This document shows, one piece after another, positions 1 through 9,213 of a stretch of DNA of 64,000 bases (position 1 is its first letter; every line of letters starts with the position of its first letter). The position numbers and the translations under genes were made by a program. The DNA comes from Oceanobacillus sp. HTM 045 (GTDB lineage Bacteria; Pseudomonadota; Alphaproteobacteria; Rhodobacterales; Rhodobacteraceae), in the NCBI GenBank assembly GCA_009733745.1, contig WNWL01000001.1:186001-250000 (forward strand), in the 5' to 3' direction. The notes below the pieces were generated by a model. It did not search any database and was not told the origin of the DNA. It saw only the letters and a program-made list of their open reading frames with translations.

Positions 1-277
1 TTCCGATCCGGCCGGCGGCAAACCCGCGCCTTCATCCGCCCCGGTGGCGCCGGAGCGTCCGGGCGGCGGACCGGCCTTCGCGGTGGACGTGGCGGTGCTC
101 GAGACGGAGCCTGCAACGGGGATCGGCGAGGGCGGGGCGGCCGCGCTCGCGCCCATCGCCTCGCTGCGCCCGCCGGAACCCGACGCGGCCCCGGAGGAGG
201 AGCCGGAGCCGTCTTCCGGCCCGCCCTCCGACATCGCGCCGGACGCAGCGCCCGCGGCGCCGATCCGCCCGCGCTGA
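1..277 (+). CDS. C-terminal fragment of an unidentified Pro/Ala/Glu-rich protein (start lies before the window)
   Basis: An open frame runs from the first bases to a TGA at 275-277. The visible part is about 91 residues, rich in Pro, Ala, Glu and Gly, with no recognisable domain. It looks like a low-complexity tail of an envelope or periplasmic protein. Codon use matches the neighbouring genes (G or C in the third position), which supports coding, but no motif identifies it. It converges on xthA, with about 250 bp of hairpin-rich DNA between them. The family cannot be named from this fragment. Confidence 0.4.
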   Translation, partial: SDPAGGKPAPSSAPVAPERPGGGPAFAVDVAVLETEPATGIGEGGAAALAPIASLRPPEPDAAPEEEPEPSSGPPSDIAPDAAPAAPIRPR

Positions 278-462
278 GGGGGACGCCCTCCTCGGGCGGC
301 CTCCGGCCACCGCTCGTCGGGCGAGCGCCCGGTGGGCGCAGGGGCGCTTCGCGATAGGCGTGTCGCCTGGGTGGTCATCGCCGGGAATGATGCTGGGGAG
401 GCGCTTGAGGAGCAGGTTTGCCCTCAAGGCGCCATTTCCAGCGTGGGTCGCCTCCGGGCCGC

Positions 463-504
463 GTCAACCCCAAGCCCCTTCGGGGTCGCTGCGCGAGGGT
501 TGAC
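463..504. terminator. Terminator-like nested hairpin between convergent genes
   Basis: GTCAACCC (463-470) pairs with GGGTTGAC (497-504). Inside lies a second stem, CCCC-TTC-GGGG (475-485), with a UUCG-type turn. There is no clear U-tract. The position, 20 bp downstream of the xthA stop and between two convergent genes, suggests a bidirectional transcription end. The remaining intergenic DNA (278-462) is GC-rich and shows nothing else I can name. Confidence 0.4.
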
Positions 505-524
505 CCGGCCCTCCGGCTCGGATC

Positions 525-1307
525 TCAGATATCGAGATCGGCCCAGACGGGCACGTGGTCGGAGGGTTTCTCGCGGTCGCGCACATGGGCGTCGATGCCC
601 GCGCCGGTCAGGCGGTCGGCGGCCTGCGGCGAGAGCAGCAGGTGGTCAATGCGGATGCCGTCGTTCCGCTCGCGTGCGCCGCGCTGGTAGTCCCAGAAGG
701 TGAAGGTCTCGCCCGCCTGGGTGCAGGCGCGGGTGGCGTCGGTGAAGCCGAGATGGACGATCTCGCGCCATGCCGCGCGGCTTTCCGGCTGGAACAGCGC
801 GTCGTCGATCCAGTTCTCGGGCTTCAGCGCGTCGCGCGGCTCGGGGATGACGTTGTAGTCGCCCGCCAGCACCAGCGGCTGCTCAAGGGCCACGAGTTCC
901 GCCGCGTGGGCCTTCATGCGCGCCATCCAGCCGAGCTTGTAGTCGAATTTCGGCCCCGGCACCGGGTTGCCGTTGGGCAGGTAGAGCGCGACGACGCGCA
1001 CGACGCCCGCCTCGCCCGGCACGGTCGCCTCGATCCAGCGGGCCTGCTCGTCGCTGTCGTCGCCGGGCAGGCCGCGGCTGACATCCTCGACAGGGCGTTT
1101 CGAGAGGATCGCGACGCCGTTGAACCCCTTCTGGCCGTGGGTCTCGACATTGTAGCCGAGGTCCTCGATCGGCTCGCGGGGGAAAGCCTCGTCCTGGCTC
1201 TTGATTTCCTGCAGGCAGACCACGTCGGGCTGCGCCTCGCCGAGCCATTCGGTCAGCGCGCCGATCCGGGCCTTGATGCCGTTGATGTTGAAGCTGGCGA
1301 TCCGCAT
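525..1307 (-). CDS. xthA: Exodeoxyribonuclease III (AP endonuclease, XthA type)
   Basis: The 260-residue protein is full length for the EEP-fold exonuclease III family, which incises DNA at abasic sites and has 3'-phosphatase and 3'-5' exonuclease activity in base excision repair. Visible motifs in order are the N-terminal NINGI stretch, LQEIK with the metal-binding Glu (about residue 34), the LAGDYNV Asp-Asn pair (about 145-155), RIDHLLLS near the C-terminus and the terminal SDHVPVWAD with the catalytic Asp-His. The ATG start is at 1307. It is probably a single gene: the next gene on this strand, terC, ends 70 bp upstream. The protein should be cytoplasmic. Confidence 0.93.
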   Translation of the reverse strand: MRIASFNINGIKARIGALTEWLGEAQPDVVCLQEIKSQDEAFPREPIEDLGYNVETHGQKGFNGVAILSKRPVEDVSRGLPGDDSDEQARWIEATVPGEAGVVRVVALYLPNGNPVPGPKFDYKLGWMARMKAHAAELVALEQPLVLAGDYNVIPEPRDALKPENWIDDALFQPESRAAWREIVHLGFTDATRACTQAGETFTFWDYQRGARERNDGIRIDHLLLSPQAADRLTGAGIDAHVRDREKPSDHVPVWADLDI

Positions 1308-1377
1308 GCAGGCTTCGTCGCGGGCGGCGGGGCGGAAGTCAAGCGCGGAGGATGGGCGCCGCCGTCAGGAGCCGTTG

Positions 1378-2124
1378 TCAGGCGCCGTCCGTCCCCGGTG
1401 CCGCGCGGCGCCGCCTCGCGCGGCGGGCCAGCATGTTGAGCGCCTCCACCAGCGCCGAGAAGGCCATCGCGGCGTAGATATAGGCCTTGGGCACATGCAC
1501 GCCGAAGCCCTCGGCCACAAGCGTCGTGCCGATCAGCAGCAGGAAGCCCAGCGCCAGCATCACGATGGTGGGGTTGGCGTCGATGAACCGCGCCAGAGGG
1601 CCGGCGGCGACCATCATGGTGACGACGGCCGTGACCACGGCGACGATCATGATCGGCAGGTGCGGGGTCATGCCGACGGCGGTTATTATGCTGTCGATCG
1701 AGAAGACGAGGTCGAGCAGCAGGATCTGCGCGATGGCCGCGGCGAAGCCTATGCTGATGGTGTCGCTTGCCGGGCCCGGCTCCGGGTCGACATGCTCGTG
1801 GATCTCGCGCGTCGCCTTCCAGACCAGGAAGAGACCGCCAACGACGAGGATAATGTCCTTCCAGGAGAACGCCTGCCCGAAGAGGGAGACCACCGGTTCG
1901 GTCAGCGTGACGATCCAGGCGATCACCGAGAGGAGGCCGAGGCGGAGCACCAGCGCCAGGCCGATGCCGATCCGCCGCGCGAGGGGGCGCTGGTTCTCGG
2001 GCAGCTTGTTGGTCAGGATCGAGATGAAGATCAGGTTGTCGATGCCGAGCACGACCTCCATGACGATCAGCGTCACGAGGGCGATCCAGGCCTCGGGGCT
2101 CTGGACGAGTTCGAGAATGGTCAT
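1378..2124 (-). CDS. TerC-family integral membrane protein
   Basis: A 248-residue, strongly hydrophobic protein with about seven membrane segments and the acidic intramembrane signatures of the TerC family (VLGIDNLIF near residue 27 and [11 protein letters not shown] near residue 137). The family is linked to tellurite resistance and, in better-studied members, to manganese export or loading of metal onto exported enzymes. The C-terminus is a short Arg-rich tail. It lies between xthA and erpA on the same strand. No tellurite-resistance gene partners are nearby, so metal-ion transport is an inference from the family. Confidence 0.85.
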   Translation of the reverse strand: MTILELVQSPEAWIALVTLIVMEVVLGIDNLIFISILTNKLPENQRPLARRIGIGLALVLRLGLLSVIAWIVTLTEPVVSLFGQAFSWKDIILVVGGLFLVWKATREIHEHVDPEPGPASDTISIGFAAAIAQILLLDLVFSIDSIITAVGMTPHLPIMIVAVVTAVVTMMVAAGPLARFIDANPTIVMLALGFLLLIGTTLVAEGFGVHVPKAYIYAAMAFSALVEALNMLARRARRRRAAPGTDGA

Positions 2125-2182
2125 GATGCGCCCCCCGGATACACTGCGGCTGGGAAGTATACCCCCAGATCAGAGTATAACC

Positions 2183-2530
2183 TCAGATCGAGAAGGAGGT
2201 TCCGCAGCCGCAGGTCGAGGTGGCGTTCGGGTTCTCGACGGCGAAGCGCGCCCCGATCAGCTCGTCCTTGAAGTCGATGACGGAGCCGGCGAGGAAGGGC
2301 ATGGAGTCCGGGTCCACCACGACCTTCTGGCCGGAGAGCTCGTCCGCCCCCTCGATCACCGTGTCGCCGTCGGCCGGGCCGTCCTCCAGCGCGAACTCGT
2401 ACTGGAAGCCCGAGCAGCCGCCGCCGAGGACGGCGACGCGCAGCACCTTGTCCTCGCCCGCGGCCTCGGCGATCTCGGCGAGTCGGGCGAAGGTGCGCTC
2501 GGTGACCTTGACGGGCAGGGTGAGGTCCAT
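2183..2530 (-). CDS. erpA: Iron-sulfur cluster insertion protein ErpA (A-type carrier)
   Basis: The 115-residue protein is the right size for an A-type Fe-S carrier of the HesB/IscA family. The three ligand cysteines are present: one in GGGCSGFQY (about residue 67) and two in the C-terminal CGCGTSF. The family transfers [2Fe-2S] or [4Fe-4S] clusters to apo-enzymes. The gene is divergent from dgt. A plausible promoter sits at 2573-2600. ErpA is preferred over IscA or SufA because no isc or suf genes are adjacent and because erpA beside dgt is common in this group. Confidence 0.85.
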   Translation of the reverse strand: MDLTLPVKVTERTFARLAEIAEAAGEDKVLRVAVLGGGCSGFQYEFALEDGPADGDTVIEGADELSGQKVVVDPDSMPFLAGSVIDFKDELIGARFAVENPNATSTCGCGTSFSI

Positions 2531-2572
2531 TGCTCCATTCCGGCGTTGAGTTGCGCTTTACCGCTCGCCTGA

Positions 2573-2600
2573 TATTTAGCCCCCTGCACAGCCCGCACAA
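2573..2600 (-). promoter_or_regulatory. Candidate sigma-70-type promoter for erpA
   Basis: Read on the minus strand, TTGTGC (2600-2595) and TAAATA (2578-2573) are separated by 16 bp, about 45 bp upstream of the erpA ATG. The -10 element is in one of the few AT-rich patches of this region. Identified by eye only. Confidence 0.35.
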
Positions 2601-2638
2601 GGGGCCTGCACTTTCGGAGCCGAACGGGGGCCGGAACC

Positions 2639-3823
2639 ATGAACGAGGCCAGCCGCGACATCAGACGCGCCGCCTATGCCGCCGATCCGGCGGCGACGCG
2701 CGGCCGGCTCCACCCGGAAGAGGAGAGCGCGCACCGCTCTCCCTTCCAGCGCGACCGGGACCGGATCATCCACTCCTCCGCCTTCCGCCGCCTGAAGCAC
2801 AAGACGCAGGTCTTCGTCGAGCACGAGGGCGACCATTACCGCACCCGGCTGACCCATTCTCTGGAGGTCGCCCAGATCGCGCGGACCTGCGCGCGGACGC
2901 TGGCGCTCAACGAGGACCTGGCCGAGGCGGTGGCACTGGCGCACGATCTCGGCCACACGCCGTTCGGCCACACCGGCGAGGACGCGCTGGCCGACTGCAT
3001 GGAGGGCTATGGCGGCTTCGACCACAATGCCCACGCGCTGAAGATCGTCACCCGGCTGGAGGGCCGCTATGCCGATTTCGACGGGCTGAACCTGACCTGG
3101 GAGGCGCTGGAGGGGATCGCCAAGCACAACGGCCCGCTGCTGCCCTCGGAGGAGGGGCTGCCCGCGGCGATCGCGGACTACAACGCCCGGCACGACCTGG
3201 AGCTTCACACCCAGGCCTCGGGCGAGGCGCAGGTCGCGGCGCTGGCCGACGACATCGCCTATGTGAACCACGACCTCGACGACGGGCTGCGGGCGGGGCT
3301 GTTCGAGATCGACGAGCTGATGGCGCTGCCGGTGGTGGGCGACTGCTTCTCGGAGGTGGACGCCCGCTGGCCCGGGCTGGAGCGGGAGCGGCGCACGCAC
3401 GAGGCGATCCGCCGGGTGTTCGGGCTGATGGTGGAGGACATGCTCCGCGAGAGCACCGAGCGCCTGCGCCGCGATGCGCCGGGCTCGATGGCCGAACTGC
3501 AGGCGCTGCCCGACCCGGTGGTGCGCTTCTCGGAGGGGATGTGGGCCGACATCTGCACCATCAAGGCGTTTCTCTACAAGCGGATGTACCGCCACCACCG
3601 GGTGAAGCGGATGCGGGTGAAGGCTGACCGGGTGGTGCGGGAGCTGTTCACCCTGTTCATGGCCGACCCCGGCCTCCTGCCGCTGAGCTGGCAGAACCAC
3701 CTGCCGCTCGACGGCGACGAGCGGGGCAGGGCGGTGCTGGTGGCGGACTACATTGCCGGCATGACCGACCGTTTCGCGCTGGACGAGCACAGGGTGCTCA
3801 CCGACCCGTGGACGCGCGCGTGA
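2639..3823 (+). CDS. dgt: dGTP triphosphohydrolase-like HD-domain nucleotidase
   Basis: The 394-residue protein belongs to the HD-superfamily deoxynucleoside triphosphate triphosphohydrolases, which cut dNTPs to the nucleoside and triphosphate. The N-terminal R-SPFQRDRDRIIHSSAFRRL block is followed by YRTRLTHSLEVAQIAR, containing the first metal His (about residue 77), and ALAHDLGHTPFGHTGE, the HD pair (about 104-120). The length fits the type-2 dGTPase-like subfamily (about 380-400 aa) rather than the 505-residue E. coli enzyme. It ends in a 4-bp GTGA overlap with the next gene, so the two are probably co-transcribed. Confidence 0.9.
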   Translation: MNEASRDIRRAAYAADPAATRGRLHPEEESAHRSPFQRDRDRIIHSSAFRRLKHKTQVFVEHEGDHYRTRLTHSLEVAQIARTCARTLALNEDLAEAVALAHDLGHTPFGHTGEDALADCMEGYGGFDHNAHALKIVTRLEGRYADFDGLNLTWEALEGIAKHNGPLLPSEEGLPAAIADYNARHDLELHTQASGEAQVAALADDIAYVNHDLDDGLRAGLFEIDELMALPVVGDCFSEVDARWPGLERERRTHEAIRRVFGLMVEDMLRESTERLRRDAPGSMAELQALPDPVVRFSEGMWADICTIKAFLYKRMYRHHRVKRMRVKADRVVRELFTLFMADPGLLPLSWQNHLPLDGDERGRAVLVADYIAGMTDRFALDEHRVLTDPWTRA

Positions 3824-4449
3824 AGCGGGGCTTCGGATGGCTCGCGGCGCTCGCGCTGCTGCCCTGCGCGGCATTCGCGCAGGAGCGGGAGGCGGAGGTG
3901 CTGTTCACCTTCGAGCGGTCGGTGGGCGGCGTCGTGGCGGCGCAGGAGATGATCCTCGACGGCTGCGGGTTGACGCTGGTCAGCGCCGAGCGGATCGACG
4001 GGCAGGAGGAGCGGCGGCGCGAGGCGCTCAGGCTCTGGCTCGCAGACTGGATCCTCGCGGAGGCGGGGCTCGTGCCGGGTGCGCCGGACCTCGCCGAGGT
4101 GCGCCTCGTGCTGCGCTTTCCGCCGCTGCCGCAATACGAGGGCATGTACGAGAGCGCGCTGGCGACGGCGGAGGGGCACCTGGAGGCCGTGCGCGCCTCC
4201 GGCCTGGGGCTGGTCGACTATGTCGCCGAGGCGAACCGGCTGGCGGAGGAGATCGCGCGGCGCGGCATCCGCGGCGAGTTCGGCGCGCTGGCGCAGCGCA
4301 ACTTCGTCGAGGGCGTGGAGGACCGGCTGGGCGGCCAACTCACCTACTACTGGCGCCCGGTCCGCGCCGCGGCCCTGCCGGTGCCGGTGGACCGGATCGA
4401 GGACGCGATGGTCGCGCTGGCGGAGGCGCAGCGGGCGGGCTGCTTCTGA
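3820..4449 (+). CDS. Secreted hypothetical protein downstream of dgt
   Basis: A 209-residue protein of unknown function. The GTG at 3820 overlaps the dgt stop as GTGA and is immediately followed by a typical signal peptide (KRGFGWLAALALLPCAAFAQ, cleavage predicted after AFA at about residue 20). An alternative GTG at 3808 only adds four residues. The mature part is acidic and mostly helical, with two cysteines (one near residue 49, one near the C-terminus) that could form a disulfide. No family motif was recognised. The stop codon lies inside the first unit of a 12-bp tandem repeat. The product is probably periplasmic. Confidence 0.75.
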   Translation: MKRGFGWLAALALLPCAAFAQEREAEVLFTFERSVGGVVAAQEMILDGCGLTLVSAERIDGQEERRREALRLWLADWILAEAGLVPGAPDLAEVRLVLRFPPLPQYEGMYESALATAEGHLEAVRASGLGLVDYVAEANRLAEEIARRGIRGEFGALAQRNFVEGVEDRLGGQLTYYWRPVRAAALPVPVDRIEDAMVALAEAQRAGCF

Positions 4450-4519
4450 GGCCCGCAACGGGACCTGGAACGAGACCCGAAACGAGACCTGGAACGAGAC
4501 CCGCAACGAGGCCCGCGAC
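4448..4519 (+). repeat. Tandem repeat, six 12-bp units
   Basis: Six head-to-tail units fit the consensus GAGRCCYGNAAC, starting inside the stop codon of the preceding gene and ending about 70 bp before argS. Units 3 to 5 differ from each other at only a few positions. The array is outside any convincing coding frame. Confidence 0.85.
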
Positions 4520-4590
4520 GGAGATGCCGGTGGAACTCCGCCGCGGCGCGTGCTAGGGCCGCGGGCAGCCCGTCAAGACCCGGTTGGACC

Positions 4591-6327
4591 ATGAACCTCT
4601 TCGCCGATATCCGCGCCCTCGTCCTCGATGCCATCGCCGCCCTGACCGCCTCCGGCACGCTGCCGGACGGTCTCGACACCGGCCCCGTGACGGTGGAGCC
4701 GCCGCGCGATGCGGGCCACGGCGACATGGCGACCAACGCGGCGATGGTGCTGGCCAAGCGCGCCGGGGTGAAGCCGCGCGATCTTGCCGAGCAGATCGCG
4801 GAGCGCCTGCGCGGCGACGCGCGGATTGCGAGCGTCGACGTGGCCGGCCCCGGCTTCATCAACATCCGTCTCTCCGAGAGCAGCTGGCAGGGCGTGATCC
4901 GCGCCGCGCTGGAGATGGGCGACGATTTCGGACGCTCGCGGGCGGGCGACGGGCGCAAGATCAACGTGGAGTTCGTCTCCGCCAACCCGACCGGGCCGCT
5001 CCATGTCGGCCATACCCGCGGCGCCGTGTTCGGCGACGCGCTGGCCGCGCTGCTGGATTTCGCCGGGTGGGACGTGACCCGCGAGTATTATATCAACGAC
5101 GGCGGCGCGCAGGTCGACGTGCTGGCGCGCTCGGCCTACCTGCGCTACCGCGAGGCGCAGGGCGAGGCGGTGGAGATCCCCGCCGGGCTCTACCCCGGCG
5201 ACTACCTCAAGGCGGTGGGGGAGGCGCTCTCGGCGCAGTTCGGCGACAGCCTGATGGAGCTGCCGGAGGAGAGCTGGCTCGCGGATGTGCGCGAGTTCGC
5301 CATCGAGGAGATGATGGGCCAGATCCGCGACGACCTCGCGCTCCTCGGCGTGAAGATGGACGTCTATTACTCCGAGAAGTCGCTCTACGGCACCGGCCAG
5401 ATCGAGGCGACGCTGACCGCGCTCGAGGAGAAGGGCCTGATCTACACCGGCGTGCTGGAGCCGCCCAAGGGCATGAAGCCCGAGGACTGGGAGGCCCGGC
5501 CGCAGACCCTGTTCAAGTCGACCGAGTACGGCGACGACGTGGACCGGCCGATCAAGAAGGCCGACGGGTCCTGGACCTATTTCGCGCCCGACATCGCCTA
5601 CCACAAGGACAAGCTCGACCGCGGCTTCGAGGCGCTGATCGACGTGCTCGGTGCCGACCATGGCGGCTACGTCAAGCGGATGAAGGCGGCGGTGGCCGCG
5701 CTCTCGGACAACAAGGTCGATCTCGACATCCGGCTCACCCAGCTCGTCAAGCTCTTCAAGGACGGCGAGGAGTTCAAGATGTCGAAGCGGGCGGGCACCT
5801 TCGTCACGCTCCGCGACGTGATCGAGGAAGTCGGCGCCGGCGTGGTCCGCTTCGTGATGCTGACCCGCAAGAACGACGTCGCGCTCGACTTCGACTTCAA
5901 CAAGGCGCTGGAGACGTCGAAGGAGAACCCGGTCTGGTACGTCCAGTACGCCTCCGCCCGCACCCACTCCGCCTTCCGCAAGGCGGAGGAGGAGGGCGTG
6001 GCGACCGACGGGGTGGACGGCGCCGACATCTCCATGCTGACCGACGAGGGCGAGATCGCGCTGATGAAGCGCATCGCCGCCTGGCCGCGGCTGGTCGAGA
6101 CCGCCGCGTCGAGCCACGAGCCGCACCGGGTCGCGTTCTACCTCTACGACCTCGCGTCAGATTTCCATGCGCAATGGAATCGGGGGCAGGATGAGCCGGG
6201 TCTTCGTTTCGTGATCGCGGACAATCCCCCTCTCACGCAGGCCCGTCTGGCCCTCGTGAAAGCCGTAAGAGTTGTTATTTCTGCGGGACTTGGTATCCTT
6301 GGGGTAGACCCGATGGAAGAAATGTAG
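4591..6327 (+). CDS. argS: Arginyl-tRNA synthetase
   Basis: The 578-residue class I aminoacyl-tRNA synthetase charges tRNA-Arg with arginine. The N-terminal additional domain (residues 1-110) is followed by [18 protein letters not shown] (about 133-150), which carries the HIGH-equivalent HVGH, and by [10 protein letters not shown], the KMSKS-equivalent loop (about 393). The C-terminal all-helical anticodon-binding (DALR) domain ends in [11 protein letters not shown]. The length is typical. The gene heads a co-directional series (argS, SPOR, nagZ, scpA, scpB) frequently seen in Rhodobacterales. Confidence 0.97.
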   Translation: MNLFADIRALVLDAIAALTASGTLPDGLDTGPVTVEPPRDAGHGDMATNAAMVLAKRAGVKPRDLAEQIAERLRGDARIASVDVAGPGFINIRLSESSWQGVIRAALEMGDDFGRSRAGDGRKINVEFVSANPTGPLHVGHTRGAVFGDALAALLDFAGWDVTREYYINDGGAQVDVLARSAYLRYREAQGEAVEIPAGLYPGDYLKAVGEALSAQFGDSLMELPEESWLADVREFAIEEMMGQIRDDLALLGVKMDVYYSEKSLYGTGQIEATLTALEEKGLIYTGVLEPPKGMKPEDWEARPQTLFKSTEYGDDVDRPIKKADGSWTYFAPDIAYHKDKLDRGFEALIDVLGADHGGYVKRMKAAVAALSDNKVDLDIRLTQLVKLFKDGEEFKMSKRAGTFVTLRDVIEEVGAGVVRFVMLTRKNDVALDFDFNKALETSKENPVWYVQYASARTHSAFRKAEEEGVATDGVDGADISMLTDEGEIALMKRIAAWPRLVETAASSHEPHRVAFYLYDLASDFHAQWNRGQDEPGLRFVIADNPPLTQARLALVKAVRVVISAGLGILGVDPMEEM

Positions 6328-6405
6328 GCGGAAACACGCCCAAAAAATGTCGGGTTCCGAGCGGACATTCCCGTACCAGTACGGGGTAAAGCAGGCAGGC
6401 ACCTG

Positions 6406-7443
6406 ATGAGTGACCACGATTATTCGGCGGGGGAGTCGGAGTCTCTGGAACATTCCGGCATCCTCGGCGCCGCGAGCCGCGCGGCTTCGACCTGGGTTGG
6501 CGCGGCACTCTCTCTCACCCTCATGGCGGGCATGTCGATCTGGTTCTACCGGCTCGGCACGCGCGACGCGACCCAGATCCCGGTGATCCGCGCCTCGCTC
6601 GAACCGGTGAAGGAACGCCCCGCCGATCCCGGCGGCGACCAGGCGCCGCACCAGGGCATGAAGAGCTACTCGCTGCTGGAAGGCGGCGCGGTGCCGGGCA
6701 CGGCGCCGGAGCCTCGCCCGCAGCTCGCGCCCGAGCCGCCCGCGCCCGAGCCGGGCGACGGCCCGCTGGTGAGCGCCGCGCCCTCCGCGCGCCCCGCGGT
6801 CGCGCCCGCGGCAGAAACCGTGCCGGACACCGCGGTCGCGGCTGCGCCGCTTCGTGAGCCCGAGCCGGCCCCCGAGGCCGAGCCGGAGACGCCGTCGCTC
6901 GACGGCGCCGAGCTTGCCGCGCTGACCGACCCGGCGGCGGAGCCGTCCTCCGCCGCGCCGGTCGCCTCCGCCGTGCCGGTGCCCGAACCCGCGCCGGAGC
7001 CGGAAACCGCGGCGCTGGCCGAGCCGGAAGAAGAACCCGCGCCGGTTCCCGTCAGCACCGGCCCCGCGCCCGCCACCAGCCCGATGGTGCGCCCGCGCCC
7101 CGCCGGCCTCGTCGCCCGCGCTTCCGCCGCTGCGGCCGCCGCACCGGCCGCCGAGGCCGGCGCCGCGGAGGCGCTGGAGCGCAAGGCCGCGCAGAGCGCC
7201 ATCCAGGTGCAGCTCGGCGCGTTCGAGAGCCCGGACATCACCCGCCAGATGTGGTCGCGCATCTTCGCCGCGCACGAGGACCTGCTGACCGGCCGCGCGC
7301 TGGCGGTGCAGTCCACCGTGTCCGGCGGCAAGACCTGGTACCGGCTGCGGGTCGGCCCGTTCGGTTCCAGCGCCGAGGCGCGCAACATCTGCGCCGCGCT
7401 CCAGGCCCGAGGGCAGGACTGCATCGTGGCCCGCAACGGATGA
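6406..7443 (+). CDS. SPOR-domain membrane protein
   Basis: A 345-residue, single-pass membrane protein. The N-terminal 28 residues are cytoplasmic, one transmembrane segment (about 30-50) follows, then a long Pro/Ala/Glu-rich linker (about 60-250), and a C-terminal SPOR domain (about 265-345, starting SAIQVQLGAFES). SPOR domains bind denuded septal peptidoglycan glycan strands, so a role at the division site is expected from the family. Its stop overlaps the nagZ start by four bases (ATGA), linking it to a peptidoglycan-recycling enzyme and to the scp condensin genes. Confidence 0.88.
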   Translation: MSDHDYSAGESESLEHSGILGAASRAASTWVGAALSLTLMAGMSIWFYRLGTRDATQIPVIRASLEPVKERPADPGGDQAPHQGMKSYSLLEGGAVPGTAPEPRPQLAPEPPAPEPGDGPLVSAAPSARPAVAPAAETVPDTAVAAAPLREPEPAPEAEPETPSLDGAELAALTDPAAEPSSAAPVASAVPVPEPAPEPETAALAEPEEEPAPVPVSTGPAPATSPMVRPRPAGLVARASAAAAAAPAAEAGAAEALERKAAQSAIQVQLGAFESPDITRQMWSRIFAAHEDLLTGRALAVQSTVSGGKTWYRLRVGPFGSSAEARNICAALQARGQDCIVARNG

Positions 7444-8432
7444 CGTCGGCGGGCGCGTCCACGGCGGCGATCTTCGGCTGTTCGGGTCCGGGCATCACCG
7501 CCGACGAACGCGCGTTCTTCGCCGAGACCCGGCCCTGGGGATTCATCCTCTTCGCCCGCAACGTGGAGACGCCGGACCAGGTCCGGCGGCTCGTCGCCGA
7601 CCTCCGAGAGGCCGCCGGGCATGACGCCCCGGTGCTGATCGACCAGGAGGGCGGTCGTGTCGCCCGGCTGCGCGCGCCCCACTGGCGCGAATGGCCTGCG
7701 CTCCCCGACGAACTCGCACTGCTCGACGCGGACGCCCGCGAAGCGGCGGTGAGGGCGCGCTACGCGGCCATCGGGCAGGAACTGGCCGATCTCGGCATCG
7801 ACGTGAACTGCGTGCCGATGCTCGACGTGCCGGTCCCCGGCGCGCACGAGATCATCACCTCCCGCGTGCTCGGCAACGACCCCGCCGAGATTGGCCGCCT
7901 CGGCGCCGTTGCGTCGGAGGCGCTGAAGGGGCACGGCGTGCTTCCGGTGATCAAGCACATCCCCGGCCACGGCCGCGCCTCGGACGACAGCCACGAGGGC
8001 CTGCCGCGAGTTGGCGCAACGCTCGACGAGCTTCGCGCCACCGACTTCGCGCCCTTCAGGGCCCTGAACACCGAGGCGCTGGGGATGACCGCGCATGTCG
8101 TCTACGACGCGATTGACCCCGACCGCCCCGCGACCCTCTCGACCGAGGCGATCCGGCTGGTGCGCGAGGAGATCGGCTTCGACGGCGTGCTGATGACCGA
8201 CGACATCTCGATGGGGGCGCTCGAAGGCCCGATGCCGCAGCGCGTGAGGGATGCATTCGCGGCGGGATGCGATATGATCCTGCACTGTAACGGCGAACTG
8301 GGCGAGATGCGCGAGATCGCCGCCCACACGCCGCGCCTCTCCGGCGCCCCGGCGGCACGGGCGGACCGTGCCATCGCCGCCCGCGATGCCGCCCTGGCGC
8401 GGGCGAAGGGAGAGCTCAGGAATGCCGGATGA
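7440..8432 (+). CDS. nagZ: Beta-N-acetylhexosaminidase NagZ
   Basis: The 330-residue glycoside hydrolase family 3 enzyme removes N-acetylglucosamine from anhydromuropeptides during peptidoglycan recycling in the cytoplasm. The NagZ signature KHIPGHGRASDDSHEGLP (about residues 172-189) carries the catalytic Asp/His dyad of the flexible loop, and LMTDDISMGALEG (about 248-260) carries the nucleophile Asp. The start is the ATG overlapping the SPOR gene stop; an open frame continues upstream but is a shadow. It overlaps scpA by 11 bp, so translational coupling is likely. Confidence 0.93.
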   Translation: MTSAGASTAAIFGCSGPGITADERAFFAETRPWGFILFARNVETPDQVRRLVADLREAAGHDAPVLIDQEGGRVARLRAPHWREWPALPDELALLDADAREAAVRARYAAIGQELADLGIDVNCVPMLDVPVPGAHEIITSRVLGNDPAEIGRLGAVASEALKGHGVLPVIKHIPGHGRASDDSHEGLPRVGATLDELRATDFAPFRALNTEALGMTAHVVYDAIDPDRPATLSTEAIRLVREEIGFDGVLMTDDISMGALEGPMPQRVRDAFAAGCDMILHCNGELGEMREIAAHTPRLSGAPAARADRAIAARDAALARAKGELRNAG

Positions 8433-9213
8433 TTTCGCGGGCGCGGGGCTCGAACGCGAGCAGGTAGAGCAGCTCGTCGTCGACGTCGACGGCTTCGAAG
8501 GCCCGCTCGACGTGCTGCTGACGCTGGCCCGCACCCAGAAGGTGGACCTGCGCAGGATCTCCGTCCTGCAGCTTGCCGAGCAGTACCTCGTGTTCGTGCG
8601 CGAGGCGCAGAAGCTCCGCATCGAACTTGCCGCCGACTACCTCGTCATGGCCGCCTGGCTCGCCTTCCTGAAATCGCGCCTGCTCCTGCCCGAGCCGGAA
8701 GAGGCCGAGGGCATGTCGGGCGAGGAGATGGCCGCCCATCTCGCCTGGCAGCTCGAACGGCTGGAAGCGATGCGCCGCGTCTCGGCAGAGCTGATGGCCC
8801 GCGACCAGCTTGGCCGCGACTTCTTCGCCCGTGGCATGACCGAGAGCATCACGCTCAAGAAGCGTACGGTCTGGAACGCCACGCTGGCCGACCTGCTGCA
8901 GGCCTACGCCCGCATCAAGACGCGCGACAACTACGCGCCGCTGCACCTGGACCGGGGCGCGATCTACACGCTGGAGGACGCGCTCCAGTGGCTCTCCAGT
9001 GTCGTCGGCGAGTTGCCGGACTGGGAGACGCTGTCCTCCTTCCTGCCGGAGGGCTGGGCGCTGGAGCCGAAGAAGCGCCGCACCGCGCTCGCCAGCACCT
9101 TCGCCGCGATGCTGGAACTGGCCAAGCGCGGGCAGATCGAGATCGCGCAGGACGGCACCTTCGAGCCGATCCGGCTGCGCACGCGGGCGCCGAACCCCGG
9201 AGCCGCGACCTGA
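8422..9213 (+). CDS. scpA: Segregation and condensation protein A (kleisin)
   Basis: The 263-residue kleisin subunit of the SMC-ScpAB condensin complex. The N-terminal segment VDVDGFEGPLDVLLTLAR is characteristic of ScpA, and the rest is helical with a C-terminal winged-helix part that contacts the SMC head. The ATG at 8422 was chosen because it begins just before the conserved block, preceded by GGAGAG. Reading upstream would only add nagZ overlap. The gene joins scpB by a one-base TGATG overlap. The SMC partner itself is not in the window. Confidence 0.92.
   Translation: MPDDFAGAGLEREQVEQLVVDVDGFEGPLDVLLTLARTQKVDLRRISVLQLAEQYLVFVREAQKLRIELAADYLVMAAWLAFLKSRLLLPEPEEAEGMSGEEMAAHLAWQLERLEAMRRVSAELMARDQLGRDFFARGMTESITLKKRTVWNATLADLLQAYARIKTRDNYAPLHLDRGAIYTLEDALQWLSSVVGELPDWETLSSFLPEGWALEPKKRRTALASTFAAMLELAKRGQIEIAQDGTFEPIRLRTRAPNPGAAT

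Noticed and set aside
2576-3874. Long open frame antisense to dgt
   Set aside because: It reads as the mirror of dgt codons (His/Arg/Gln/Val-rich), has no motif, and is the usual GC-rich third-position artefact.
4448-4519. Coding repeat (Asn-Glu-Thr-rich peptide) in the 12-bp tandem array
   Set aside because: The frames through it have no start or convincing continuation, and the repeat begins at the stop of the preceding gene.
4573-6126. 517-codon open frame antisense to argS
   Set aside because: Composition is typical of an antisense shadow in high-GC DNA; argS on the other strand has full family motifs.
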